NCBI RefSeq assembly: GCF_001039475.1
Contig: NZ_LELK01000004.1
Location: 155,827 to 219,826, forward strand
Length of the DNA: 64,000 nt
DNA from: Guptibacillus hwajinpoensis
GTDB taxonomy: Bacteria > Bacillota > Bacilli > Bacillales > Guptibacillaceae
Direction: 5' to 3'
Shown: positions 33,750 to 42,870 of the stretch, piece by piece
Layout of the letters: each line of letters begins with the position of its first letter
How positions within the stretch are numbered: the first letter of the stretch is position 1
Translations under genes and position numbers: made by a program
The notes under the pieces: model-generated
Told to the model about the DNA's origin: nothing
Databases searched by the model: none
What the model saw: the letters and a program-made list of their open reading frames with translations, nothing else

Positions 33750-35402
33750 ATGAACCAACAACTACTTAATTTCAAAAGTCGCTGGGTAGAAACCTGGGGC
33801 AGCTATTCAAACAAAACGAAGTGGCTCATCGGAGGGACATTTCTGTTTACTCTCCTTTTGCTTCTATTCCTTGTTTTCTGGATGTCTAAACCAAATTTAA
33901 CGCCAATTTATTCGAATTTGACGCCAACGGAAGCGGGCGAAATTAAGGGAGCAATTGAACAGAAGGGTATTCCTGTAGAGGTATCATCCGATGGGACAAC
34001 CATCAGTGTACCGAACGATCAGGCATCTGATTTAAAAGTCAGTCTTGCAGCAGAAGGAATTCCGAAGAGCGGTAATGTTAATTACAGCATTTTCAGTGAG
34101 AACATGGGGATGGGAATGACGGATCGCCAGTTCGACGTTGTTGAGCGGGATGCAATGCAAAATGAGCTCAGCTATTTAATTGAGCAAATCGCAGGCATTA
34201 ATGAATCAAAAGTAATGATTACACTTCCAGCTGAAAGTGTCTGGTTAGATGAAGAAGGAGACACAGCTTCGGCTTCTGTCGTCGTAACAAGAGATCCTGG
34301 CGCTCAGCTTGATCAGGGGCAAATAACGGGACTCTATCATCTTATTAGTAAAAGTGTGCCTAATCTTCCAGTCGAGAACATTGTCATTATGGACCAAAAC
34401 GGTACAGCATTTGACTATGGCGAGAATCAAGTTGATACAACTCTATCATCCTATCAACAACAGCAGGACATTCGTAAAGGTATCGAAAAAGATTTGCAAA
34501 AAGAACTACAGCAAATGCTTGGAATGATCTTAGGTCAGGATAAAGTTGTTGTATCTGTCATCACGAGCGTTGACTTCACAAAAGAGAAACGAACGGAAGA
34601 TTTAGTTGAACCCGTTGATGAAGAGACTGGAGAAGGAATCGATATCAGCGTTGAAAAAATCAGGGAATCCTATTCTGGAGATCCAAATGCCATTGAAAGT
34701 GGTACTGGAACGGACGAAGGTGAAATTCCCAATTATAACGCTGATGACCCGAATGCACAGGGCGACGGTTCTTACGAAAAAGTGGAAGACCGTATAAATC
34801 GTGAAGTGAATCGAATTCATAAAGAGATTGAAGAAAGTCCATATGTTATCGATGATATCACGATAAATGTTGGTGTAGAGCCACCTGTGGCAGATGATGC
34901 CACAACCCTAACAGCTGCTTCAATAGAAGATATTCGCACAGTGCTTAAGAATGTTGTCCGTACGTCGTTAAGTGAAAGCGATGTACCACTTGAAGACCCA
35001 GCACTAGAAGAGCGGATTTCTGTTTTTGCGAATGAATTTAAAGGGCGTCCAGGTTATGTGGAGCCTCAACCTGGATTCTTCCAAACGATGACTAGTGCAG
35101 TACCACCATGGGTTTTTTATGCCGTTGGTGGCGGGGTTGGTATTCTCCTTATTGGCGGAATGATGATGCTATTTCGTAGACGCGGAAGAAAAGAAGAGGA
35201 AGACGACTACATGGAGTTCGAGCAATCCTACAGTGCACCTGCTCCAGCTGCAGCACCTGAAGATCACTATTTGCCGAGGGAAGAACGTGAAGTGGATATG
35301 ACTCCTGAGCTTCTAATTGGTAAAGAAGAAATTGAGAGTCTAGCAAAAAATGATCCAGAAGAATTTGTGAAACTACTAAGACTATGGATGAACGAAGAAT
35401 AG
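33750..35402 (+). CDS. fliF: flagellar MS-ring protein FliF
   Basis: A 550-residue ring-building membrane protein. It has a first membrane helix at about 25-47 and a YscJ-type RBM domain with PIYSNLTPTEAGEIKGAIEQKGIP and MTDRQFDVVERDAMQNELSYLIEQI. A second RBM domain has the long Glu/Asp-rich loop (about 285-345), and the second membrane helix is near 455-475. The acidic cytoplasmic tail ends in ESLAKNDPEEFVKLLRLWMNEE, which binds FliG. The length is close to the family norm. Confidence 0.96.
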   Translation: MNQQLLNFKSRWVETWGSYSNKTKWLIGGTFLFTLLLLLFLVFWMSKPNLTPIYSNLTPTEAGEIKGAIEQKGIPVEVSSDGTTISVPNDQASDLKVSLAAEGIPKSGNVNYSIFSENMGMGMTDRQFDVVERDAMQNELSYLIEQIAGINESKVMITLPAESVWLDEEGDTASASVVVTRDPGAQLDQGQITGLYHLISKSVPNLPVENIVIMDQNGTAFDYGENQVDTTLSSYQQQQDIRKGIEKDLQKELQQMLGMILGQDKVVVSVITSVDFTKEKRTEDLVEPVDEETGEGIDISVEKIRESYSGDPNAIESGTGTDEGEIPNYNADDPNAQGDGSYEKVEDRINREVNRIHKEIEESPYVIDDITINVGVEPPVADDATTLTAASIEDIRTVLKNVVRTSLSESDVPLEDPALEERISVFANEFKGRPGYVEPQPGFFQTMTSAVPPWVFYAVGGGVGILLIGGMMMLFRRRGRKEEEDDYMEFEQSYSAPAPAAAPEDHYLPREEREVDMTPELLIGKEEIESLAKNDPEEFVKLLRLWMNEE

Positions 35403-35415
35403 GAGGAGTTGGATT

Positions 35416-36426
35416 GTGCCTAACGTAGAAGAATTATCAGGAATACAAAAAGCTGCGATCCTTCTTACTTCTCTTGGACCGGAGCTCTCAGTACAAACGT
35501 TTAAACATTTAAGTGAGAAAGAAATTGATCAGCTTGCGCTTGGTATTTCAGAGCTTCGACGAGTAGAGCCTGAAGAGCGTGAAGGTGTTGTGGATGAATT
35601 TATCCAAATGGTAAAAGCAAAGGATTATATTGCGGTGGGTGGATTTGAATATGCTCGCCAGATTCTTGAGAAAGCGCTTGGGCCAAAGAAAGCGGAAGAA
35701 ATTATTAACCGACTTAGAGCGAACTTGAAAGTGAAGCCATTTGCCTTTGCGAGAAAGGCGGATCCAGATCAAATTCTGAATGTGGTTCAGCAGGAGCATC
35801 CTCAAACGATTGCACTCGTTCTCTCCTATCTCGATGCCAAGCAATCTTCGAAAATATTATCCTCTTTGCCACAGGAAAGTCAGGCAGATGTAGCGAGGCG
35901 AATTGCCTTAATGGATAGTACTTCACCAGAAGTAATTAGTCAGCTTGAGAATATTATCGAAAGTAAACTAAATGCAACCGGTGCACAGGACTATGCCTTT
36001 ACAGGTGGCGTCGAAGCGATCGTTCAAGTGTTAAGCGGTGTCGATCGAAGCACCGAACGAACGATTCTTAGTACGCTTGAGAAAGACGATCCGAATCTTG
36101 CGGAAGAAATTAAGAAGCGGATGTTTGTGTTTGAAGATATTGTTACGCTTGATGATCGTTCAATCCGTCTCGTTATTAGCGAAGTGAAGGACGAGGATCT
36201 CTCTATTTCACTAAAAGTGGCAAGCGAAGAAGTGAAGAATACGATTTTCCGCAATATGTCTAACCGACGAGTGGATACAGTGAAAGAAGAAATAGAACTG
36301 ATGGGTCCTCTTCGTCTTCGAGAAGTCGAGGAAGCGCAGTCGCGTATCGTTTCCGTTATCCGTTACCTTGAAGAAACAGGTGATGTGATGATTGCACGTG
36401 GCGGAGGAGATGATCTGATTGTCTAA
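35416..36426 (+). CDS. fliG: flagellar motor switch protein FliG
   Basis: A 336-residue C-ring protein transmitting torque from the stators. GIQKAAILLTSLGPELSVQTFKHLSEKEID is the FliF-binding N-domain. EHPQTIALVLSYLDAKQSSKILSSLP holds the EHPQ motif of the middle domain. The C-domain has VFEDIVTLDDRSIRLVISEVKDEDLSISLK with charged torque-helix residues. It starts at GTG with AGGAGGAG upstream. Confidence 0.97.
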   Translation: MPNVEELSGIQKAAILLTSLGPELSVQTFKHLSEKEIDQLALGISELRRVEPEEREGVVDEFIQMVKAKDYIAVGGFEYARQILEKALGPKKAEEIINRLRANLKVKPFAFARKADPDQILNVVQQEHPQTIALVLSYLDAKQSSKILSSLPQESQADVARRIALMDSTSPEVISQLENIIESKLNATGAQDYAFTGGVEAIVQVLSGVDRSTERTILSTLEKDDPNLAEEIKKRMFVFEDIVTLDDRSIRLVISEVKDEDLSISLKVASEEVKNTIFRNMSNRRVDTVKEEIELMGPLRLREVEEAQSRIVSVIRYLEETGDVMIARGGGDDLIV

Positions 36427-37216
36427 CATCATTCGGAATACATCCGGAACTAAGAGAGCAGTTCCTAAAGTTCTTGAACAAAGAACCGTTATCGAAAGCA
36501 AAAAGCAGCGCATTCTGCCGACTCGTACAACAACAATTGACGAGAAGAAGTCTCAGCTTCTTGAAATGATGATTCGTCTTGAAGACATGTACCACACCAT
36601 TCGAACAAAGCTTAGCGAAGAAGAAGCGAATGTTCATCGAAATCTTGAGCAAGTGCAGAAACAAAAAGAGCTCGAATGGCAGGAAATCACTAAGCAAACG
36701 TATAGAGAAGCAGAGGAGCAAGGCTACGCCTCTGGTTATGAAGCGGGTATGCAACAGGTTCACTTTGAAATGAGTAGTCAAAAGCAAGAGATGGAAGCGG
36801 TGGTGAAGGGTGCTTATGACAAAAAGGAAGAATTGGTTCAAAGCGCTGAACCGTTTCTTCTATCATTAAGTACTTCAATCGCTAAGAAAATCATGTTGAA
36901 AGAAATGGAACAGAATCCAGAAACAATGCTTTCCATGGTGAAAGAAACGCTTAAGAAAGTGCAGGATCGCGGTGAGGTTGTTTTTCAAGTGTCTGCTGAA
37001 GACTATCAGCATATGGTGCCAATGGTCGATGAGCTTGAGAAGCAACTTGATGTAAATGCAAGTCTGAAACTCGTGCCAATGAGCGATTTGGAAGTAGGTT
37101 CAGGACTAGTACATACACCAAGTGGTTCTTATGATATATCCATTAATAGTCAGCTTTCTGAAATCAAGAAACAGCTGCTTTCGATGTTTGAGGAGAGCAA
37201 ACCACATGAGCATTAA
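36419..37216 (+). CDS. fliH: flagellar export apparatus protein FliH
   Basis: A 265-residue regulator of the FliI ATPase. It has a long coiled coil (about 45-110) and a C-terminal domain with SAEPFLLSLSTSIAKKIMLKEM and the terminal SYDISINSQLSEIKKQLLSMFEE. It starts at a TTG overlapping the fliG end by 8 bases, with GGAGGAG upstream. It overlaps fliI by 11 bases. The family is poorly conserved, but position and ending are typical. Confidence 0.9.
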   Translation: MSNIIRNTSGTKRAVPKVLEQRTVIESKKQRILPTRTTTIDEKKSQLLEMMIRLEDMYHTIRTKLSEEEANVHRNLEQVQKQKELEWQEITKQTYREAEEQGYASGYEAGMQQVHFEMSSQKQEMEAVVKGAYDKKEELVQSAEPFLLSLSTSIAKKIMLKEMEQNPETMLSMVKETLKKVQDRGEVVFQVSAEDYQHMVPMVDELEKQLDVNASLKLVPMSDLEVGSGLVHTPSGSYDISINSQLSEIKKQLLSMFEESKPHEH

Positions 37217-38525
37217 AGTCGAGCCCTACCTCTCATTACTTGATTCGATGGAAACCGTTCAGAAATATGGGAAAGTCACACAGGTGATTGGTCTGACGAT
37301 TGAATCACTTGGTCCAGAGGTGAAAATCGGTGAACTATGTTACTTATATCCAGGCCCATCAAAAACTCCAATTGAAGCCGAAGTTGTTGGGTTTCGAGAG
37401 AACCGTGTGCTTCTTATGCCTATGCATGATCTATCAGAGATTGGACCAGGGTGTCTTGTAGTCGCTACAGGTCAACCACTTGAAGTGAAAGTGGGCTATT
37501 CTCTCTTAGGTACGATTTTGGATGGAAGAGGCAGGCCGCTTGATTATTCAGAACTACCCGGCGGATTAAAGGCAGTCTCAACAAACCGAAAACCTCCAAA
37601 TCCGATGACAAGACCAAGAATTTCGACCCCATTTCAACTTGGCGTTCGCGCAATTGATGGTCTTCTAACCGTCGGTCAAGGTCAGCGAATCGGTATTTTT
37701 GCAGGAAGCGGTGTTGGTAAAAGTACGTTAATGGGGATGGCAGCCCGGAATTCTGAAGCGGATGTGAACGTTATCGCATTAATCGGTGAACGAGGGCGAG
37801 AAGTGAGAGACTTCATTGAACGCGACCTTGGGGAAGAAGGATTGAAGAAGTCCGTTGTCGTTGTAGCAACATCGGATCAACCACCGTTACAGCGAATTAA
37901 AGGAGCGCTCACAGCAACAGCCATTGCTGAATTTTTCCGTGATCAAGGGAAAAGCGTGATGCTTATGATGGACTCTGTCACTCGTTTTGCAATGGCGCAG
38001 CGTGAGGTAGGACTAGCTATCGGTGAACCACCAACAAGTAAAGGCTATACACCGAGTGTGTTCGCTCTTTTGCCAAAGCTGTTAGAACGATCTGGTACGT
38101 CTGATGCGGGATCGATTACCGCTTTTTATACCGTTCTCGTTGATGGTGACGATATGAATGAGCCAATTGCAGACGCCGTACGAGGAATTCTTGACGGTCA
38201 TATTGTTCTTGATCGTAAGCTTGCGCAAAAAGGGCAGTACCCAGCGATTAACGTATCGCAAAGCGTTAGCCGAGTTATGAAAGAAATAGTGACATCTAAG
38301 CATATGAAGGCAGCGGAAGAGTTCAAACGTCTTCTAGCTGTTTATGTCTCATCTGAAGATTTGATTAATATCGGTGCATATAAAGCTGGAACAAACAGCA
38401 ACATCGATAAAGCAATCGCGAGTCATCCAGAAATAGAGAAGTACATAAAGCAAGGTATTGATGATACCGCATCTTTTGAAGATAGTCAGGAATGGCTATT
38501 AACACGATTTGGAAAGGATGAATAA
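37206..38525 (+). CDS. fliI: flagellum-specific ATP synthase FliI
   Basis: A 439-residue hexameric ATPase of the export apparatus. Walker A is GIFAGSGVGKSTLM and Walker B lies in SVMLMMDSVTRFAMAQREVGL. The PTSKGYTPSVFALLPKLLERSG segment and NIDKAIASHPEI near the C-terminus are FliI features. I start at the ATG with GAGGAGAG inside the end of fliH; the longest ORF extends 28 codons further into fliH and is rejected. Confidence 0.97.
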   Translation: MSIKVEPYLSLLDSMETVQKYGKVTQVIGLTIESLGPEVKIGELCYLYPGPSKTPIEAEVVGFRENRVLLMPMHDLSEIGPGCLVVATGQPLEVKVGYSLLGTILDGRGRPLDYSELPGGLKAVSTNRKPPNPMTRPRISTPFQLGVRAIDGLLTVGQGQRIGIFAGSGVGKSTLMGMAARNSEADVNVIALIGERGREVRDFIERDLGEEGLKKSVVVVATSDQPPLQRIKGALTATAIAEFFRDQGKSVMLMMDSVTRFAMAQREVGLAIGEPPTSKGYTPSVFALLPKLLERSGTSDAGSITAFYTVLVDGDDMNEPIADAVRGILDGHIVLDRKLAQKGQYPAINVSQSVSRVMKEIVTSKHMKAAEEFKRLLAVYVSSEDLINIGAYKAGTNSNIDKAIASHPEIEKYIKQGIDDTASFEDSQEWLLTRFGKDE

Positions 38526-38527
38526 CC

Positions 38528-38980
38528 ATCGCCACTTTTCAATTCCCATTTCAGCGAATTCTTGATGTAAAAGAAAACGAGAAAGCACAGGCTCAGCTTG
38601 AAATGGCTGAGGTGCTTAAAATGCAGGTAGATTTGGAACGTGCAATCGCTACTCTTGATCAGGAAATCTACTCTATGCGTGAACGACTTGAACAGCGACA
38701 GCTCGATGGGCTATCTATAACGGAACTTCTAAAAGCAGAAGAGCACATCAGCTATTTAGAACGACAGCTTCAAGGCCAACAGAATCAATTGATTCAAATC
38801 AACACGCAATTAAGCAGCCACCAGGATGCCTTAGCGACGAAAGTAAAAGAAGAGAAAACTTGGCAATCTATTAAAGAAACGCGGAAAGAAGAATTTCATC
38901 GCGATCTCCAAATAATTGAGCAAAACGAGTTGGATGACTTAAATACTGTTCGTGCATACATGCTTGCTAGAAATGGATAG
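38528..38980 (+). CDS. fliJ: flagellar export protein FliJ, apparent AUC start
   Basis: A 150-residue coiled-coil stalk of the export ATPase. The frame opens ATFQFPFQRILDVKENEKAQAQL, the classic FliJ N-terminus (compare AYQFRFQKLLELKENEK in B. subtilis), but the codon in the start position is ATC. AAAGG lies about 10 bases before it. The first in-frame ATG is 25 codons further in, at 38603, and would remove the conserved N-terminal helix; no GTG or TTG lies between. An in-frame TGA lies just upstream. Either an AUC start is used or a start codon has been lost by a single base change (ATC for ATG). Confidence 0.85.
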   Translation: MATFQFPFQRILDVKENEKAQAQLEMAEVLKMQVDLERAIATLDQEIYSMRERLEQRQLDGLSITELLKAEEHISYLERQLQGQQNQLIQINTQLSSHQDALATKVKEEKTWQSIKETRKEEFHRDLQIIEQNELDDLNTVRAYMLARNG

Positions 38981-39031
38981 TCTTTCAAGCTATGAAACGT
39001 GTAAACAATGAGAGCTAAGGGTGTGAGACCG

Positions 39032-39880
39032 ATGCGAAAAAGACAGAAGAGTTCATGGAAAGAACGAATCATACACGGCTTTCTACTCCCACTTGCATTT
39101 ATGGCAACGGTACTTGCAGTGGTCTTGCCTTTTCTAGGATATGATCTCATTGGAATGGCTACTTCCGTTAGCGAGAAACCAATTGCATATGTTGGTGATG
39201 CCATTTCTGCAGAAGCATCGGAAGACAAAGAAAATGAGCTAGCAGCACTTCAGCAAGAACTGGCGAAGAAGGATAGCGAAATCACGCGGATGAACAAACA
39301 GCTTGATGAACAAGAAATTGAAATCGAACAAAAGCAGGCAGACCTTGAATCGTTAACAGAAGAAATGAAGCAAGAGTTAGCGGACAAGGAAGAGCGTCAG
39401 AAGAAGCTCCAGGGGTTAGCGAAAACGTATGAGGGAATGTCAGCTTCGAAATCAGCCTCCATTCTGGAGAAGCTTACGCTAAATGAAGCAGCACTATTGC
39501 TCGATAATATGGGCAGTACAGAGCAAGCGGCGGTCCTCGGTAAAATGAATTCTTCGATCGCAGCTGATCTCACAATTGCCTTACGTGATCTTGAGAAAGC
39601 AGCTGATCCTGAGATTTCTGCTCTACAAGAAAGAGTGACGCTTCTGATGAATGCAATAGATCGGAAAAAGAGTTCTCTTTCTACTAGTGACGTAGCGAAA
39701 AATTTATCAGAAATGCCTGACGATGAAGCAGCAACGATCCTTGAAGAAATGGGTAACGAAGAGGATAAATCGACAGGTGCTTCCATTCTAGCAAAGCTCG
39801 ATAAAGCGAAAAGAACCGCCCTCCTTGAAGAAATGGACGAATCGGTCGCTTCTATGTATATCGCAGAACTAGCTGATTGA
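39032..39880 (+). CDS. MotE/YlxF-like motility protein
   Basis: A 282-residue single-pass membrane protein. It has a helix at about 15-40, a long coiled coil (about 60-130), and a MgtE N-domain-like helical repeat region (SASILEKLTLNEAALLLDNM, then MPDDEAATILEEMGNEE). This is the MotE (YlxF) architecture found between fliJ and fliK in bacilli. In related systems the protein interacts with stators or FliL-like partners; here that is inference. The start is at the ATG preceded by AAGGGTG; the longer ORF start lacks a ribosome site. Confidence 0.85.
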   Translation: MRKRQKSSWKERIIHGFLLPLAFMATVLAVVLPFLGYDLIGMATSVSEKPIAYVGDAISAEASEDKENELAALQQELAKKDSEITRMNKQLDEQEIEIEQKQADLESLTEEMKQELADKEERQKKLQGLAKTYEGMSASKSASILEKLTLNEAALLLDNMGSTEQAAVLGKMNSSIAADLTIALRDLEKAADPEISALQERVTLLMNAIDRKKSSLSTSDVAKNLSEMPDDEAATILEEMGNEEDKSTGASILAKLDKAKRTALLEEMDESVASMYIAELAD

Positions 39881-39894
39881 GGGGAGGTGAAAAC

Positions 39895-41226
39895 GTGAAA
39901 ACAATGATCCAGCCACTTGGAGCACCACCCGCTCAACCTGTAAAGGCAAAAGCCGCTGGTGATGCAACTGGATTTGCGCAGTTATTAACAAACGTCATGG
40001 AGACGATTGAAACAATACAGCCAGAATCACAACCTCAAGCAGAATCTAATTCGTCAGAAAAGCAGCCAAAAGAAGAGCAAACAGTACCATTCATTCCATT
40101 ACTTACCATTACTAATTTGCCAGCCGAACAGACTAGTAAACCGCTACCTTCTTCAAAAGATTCGAAAGAAGCAAGTGAAGCAAATGAGCCGCTTAATTCT
40201 CTGCTTGCTCAGATGAACCCTGAAAAAGGAAAGCCTAGCGAAATAAAACTTCCTGGATTTATCAAAAGTGAACTGCTGAAACTCGATCCGGATGTTGAAC
40301 AGTTAGTAAAGCTCGCCAATTCTAAGACGGTACCCGTTGAAGAGTTAAAAACAGCGATTGCTAAAGCGATGGTAGAAAACAATGAAACGCTAACGAAAAA
40401 GGATCAAAGCAACCTTCTAGCTACGTTAAAAAGTAGTGAAGGGGTAACGAGTATGAAAGATTCTCTTGCAACGCTTATGCAGAAAGTAGACGCAAGACAG
40501 GGAACAGGAGAACAGCTTGCAACTGACGCAAAGCAGCCTGTTATGAAGGATTCTCTTGCAACGCTTATGCAGAAAGTAGATATAAGACAGGGAACGGGAG
40601 GGCAGCTCGAAACTGAAGCGAAACAGCCTGCTGAAAGTCTTCCGCAACCTGAAATAGAACCTTCTGAAAATCTTGAACCAGCAAAAACGCAAGTAGACGA
40701 CCAACCTGAGAGTCTCCCTCAAATGAAAACGAGTGAGGCGCCACAGTCGCTCGTTAAGGAATCCAATACACTCGTTCCTGTTCGTCAAGTGAGTACGAGT
40801 TTAAGTGACATGATAATGGGTCGAATGCAGGTTATGAAGAATGGGGATGAGTCTCACATTCGGATTAAACTTTCTCCTGAGAATTTAGGACAGCTGGATA
40901 TTCGATTAACCACAACGGATGGGAAAGTGACTGCCTTTATTGCAACCGCAACTTCAGCCGCTAAGGAAATGATTGAATCACAGCTACATCAGCTACGCCA
41001 AACGCTTGTTCAGCAGGGGGTTCAGCTCGATAAGGTAGAAGTGATTCAGCAACCAACTTCCCCGTCAAGCTCCATGTTGCAGGATGGTCGCTCACATCAG
41101 GGTCAACAGTTTGATCAGGGAAAGCAGCATAGAGGCGAGCGTAGGGATGAATATGAAGTAGACGACAATCCGCTCATCACACAGGACAAAGAAGAGGAGA
41201 ATAGCGGAATTAACTACGCTGTATAG
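39895..41226 (+). CDS. fliK: flagellar hook-length control protein FliK
   Basis: A 443-residue secreted ruler protein. The C-terminal third (about 310-390) is the conserved FliK domain: IRIKLSPENLGQLDIRLTTTDGKVTAFI and LRQTLVQQGVQLDKVEV. The N-terminal two thirds are variable, Gln/Pro/Glu/Lys rich. They include a tandem duplication of 30 residues (beginning MKDSLATLMQKVD). It starts at GTG with GGGGAGGTG; a TTG six codons upstream is rejected. Confidence 0.92.
   Translation: MKTMIQPLGAPPAQPVKAKAAGDATGFAQLLTNVMETIETIQPESQPQAESNSSEKQPKEEQTVPFIPLLTITNLPAEQTSKPLPSSKDSKEASEANEPLNSLLAQMNPEKGKPSEIKLPGFIKSELLKLDPDVEQLVKLANSKTVPVEELKTAIAKAMVENNETLTKKDQSNLLATLKSSEGVTSMKDSLATLMQKVDARQGTGEQLATDAKQPVMKDSLATLMQKVDIRQGTGGQLETEAKQPAESLPQPEIEPSENLEPAKTQVDDQPESLPQMKTSEAPQSLVKESNTLVPVRQVSTSLSDMIMGRMQVMKNGDESHIRIKLSPENLGQLDIRLTTTDGKVTAFIATATSAAKEMIESQLHQLRQTLVQQGVQLDKVEVIQQPTSPSSSMLQDGRSHQGQQFDQGKQHRGERRDEYEVDDNPLITQDKEEENSGINYAV
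40453..40632 (+). repeat. in-frame 90-bp tandem duplication inside fliK
   Basis: Two adjacent 90-base units (starting at 40453 and 40543) each encode MKDSLATLMQKVD(A/I)RQGTG and a following Gln-Leu-Thr-Glu-Ala-Lys-Gln-Pro stretch. They are highly similar at DNA level, so the duplication looks recent. Confidence 0.9.
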
Positions 41227-41238
41227 GAGGGATAAACC

Positions 41239-41664
41239 ATGAATACGGGCTCTGTCACATCTTCACAAATATCTACAACCCAACAGCAGAAAACAGCACA
41301 GTCTCAGGAAATACTAGGTAAAGACGATTTCTTAAAGATTCTCGTTGCCCAGCTTTCGAACCAAGATCCGATGAAGCCTATGCAGGATACGGAATTTATT
41401 GGTCAGATGGCACAGTTTAGTTCACTAGAGCAAATGACGAATATGAACAGTTCCATGACCAAATTTTTCGATAACCAGCTGCAAAGCTCTATGACTGATC
41501 ATGCGCACCTCATTGGAAAAAACGTAAAGTGGTCAGAAAATAACGTCGTTGCATCTGGTAAGGTACAGGCTGTTGTGTCCAAAGAAGGTAAAATCCTTGC
41601 CGAACTCGATGATGGTAAACAGATCGATATCTCCCTCTTAGAACGCATCGAAACGGGTGAATAG
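41239..41664 (+). CDS. flgD: flagellar hook cap protein FlgD
   Basis: A 141-residue hook assembly scaffold. LGKDDFLKILVAQLSNQDPMKPMQDTEFIGQMAQFSSLEQM is the strongly conserved N-terminal block. The C-terminal part is a short beta domain, as is usual for the brief FlgD of bacilli. AGGAGGG precedes the ATG. Confidence 0.96.
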   Translation: MNTGSVTSSQISTTQQQKTAQSQEILGKDDFLKILVAQLSNQDPMKPMQDTEFIGQMAQFSSLEQMTNMNSSMTKFFDNQLQSSMTDHAHLIGKNVKWSENNVVASGKVQAVVSKEGKILAELDDGKQIDISLLERIETGE

Positions 41665-41665
41665 C

Positions 41666-42034
41666 ATGGGAAACATTCAAGTCAATCAAGTGTATTATCC
41701 AAAGCAGCCGCTGAAAACAGCCCAAAACCAAGAAACAACCAAGTCATCTTTTGCGGATCAGCTTAAACAAACGCTTCAGTCACAGGTGTCGTTTAGTCAC
41801 CACGCAAAAGTTCGACTCCAACAGCATGGTATTTCACTTTCTGATCACCAGCTTCAAAAGCTCAATGACGGAGTGGCATCAGCAAGAGAAAAAGGATCGA
41901 AAGAATCGCTCATGCTGATGAAAGATCTCGCATTTGTCGTCAGCGTAAAGAATAACAAAGTAATCACGGCTATGAAGCAAGATAGCATGGAAAACCAAAT
42001 CGTAACGAACATTGATTCAGCACTAATTCTATAA
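41666..42034 (+). CDS. flagellar operon protein, TIGR02530 family
   Basis: A 122-residue protein with SFSHHAKVRLQQHGISLSDHQLQKLNDGVASAREKGSKESL and LAFVVSVKNNKVITAM, diagnostic of the TIGR02530 flagellar operon protein that sits between flgD and flgE in many Firmicutes. It has no assigned function. It begins one base after the flgD stop. Confidence 0.85.
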   Translation: MGNIQVNQVYYPKQPLKTAQNQETTKSSFADQLKQTLQSQVSFSHHAKVRLQQHGISLSDHQLQKLNDGVASAREKGSKESLMLMKDLAFVVSVKNNKVITAMKQDSMENQIVTNIDSALIL

Positions 42035-42106
42035 CGGCTGGACCGAGCAGGAGGCCGATCGCTGTGGACCGATTGAAGCAGCGACATAATCGAGAGGGGC
42101 ATAAAC

Positions 42107-42853
42107 ATGTTAAATTCAATGTACTCAGGCGTTTCAGGAATGAGAGGCTTTCAAACAAAGCTAGATGTGATTGGGAATAATATTGCGAACGTTAATACGG
42201 TAGGATTCCAAAAAAGTAGAGTATTGTTTGAGGATCTACTTAGCCAAAGTGTAGCAGGAAATTCAGTTAATGCTAAACAAGTAGGGTTGGGCTCTTCCCT
42301 TTCAGCTATTAATACAGTAGATAGTCCGGGGTCTCCTATGACAACAGGTGTGCAAACTGACTTAAGTATTCAGGGTGAAGGGTATTTTTCTGTTACGGAC
42401 GGACAACAAGAGTACCTTGCAAAATCCGGGTCATTTCAAATTGATAGTCAAGGAAATCTAGTAACTATGCAAGGTTATTCCGTATTGGATGAAAATGATG
42501 CACCTATCATTAATATTGATCGAATTAGTAGTGTTGATAAAGCTGGTTTAATAACGTTTCAAGACACTAATGGAGACCAACAACAAGCACAATTGAAAAC
42601 AAGCACTGTCCCAAATACCGCTGGTTTAGAGAAGATGGGGAATTCTCTTTATCGTGAAACAGATAAATCAGGTGTTATCCAGGCGATGCCTAACGAATCC
42701 AGAGTCATCTCTGGTCAACTCGAAATGTCTAACGTCGACCTAACTGAAGAATTCACCGAGATGATTCTTGCACAGCGTGGTTTCCAAGCCAATTCAAGAG
42801 TTATCACAACTTCGGATGAAATGCTTCAAGAAATCGTCAACCTAAAACGATAG
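42107..42853 (+). CDS. flgE: flagellar hook protein FlgE (FlgG-type)
   Basis: 248 residues, of the short FlgG-like hook protein type used by bacilli. MYSGVSGMRGFQTKLDVIGNNIANVNTVGFQKSRVLFEDLLSQ and the C-terminal SNVDLTEEFTEMILAQRGFQANSRVI are the family ends. It would polymerise into the hook outside the cell. The middle appears AT-richer in codon choice than neighbouring genes by eye. GAGAGGGG precedes the ATG. Confidence 0.92.
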   Translation: MLNSMYSGVSGMRGFQTKLDVIGNNIANVNTVGFQKSRVLFEDLLSQSVAGNSVNAKQVGLGSSLSAINTVDSPGSPMTTGVQTDLSIQGEGYFSVTDGQQEYLAKSGSFQIDSQGNLVTMQGYSVLDENDAPIINIDRISSVDKAGLITFQDTNGDQQQAQLKTSTVPNTAGLEKMGNSLYRETDKSGVIQAMPNESRVISGQLEMSNVDLTEEFTEMILAQRGFQANSRVITTSDEMLQEIVNLKR

Positions 42854-42870
42854 GGGGTAAGGGCTGAGTT

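Noticed and set aside
38603-38980. fliJ starting at the first in-frame ATG
   Set aside because: It would remove the conserved N-terminal helix, which is clearly encoded in frame upstream, and it has no ribosome site.
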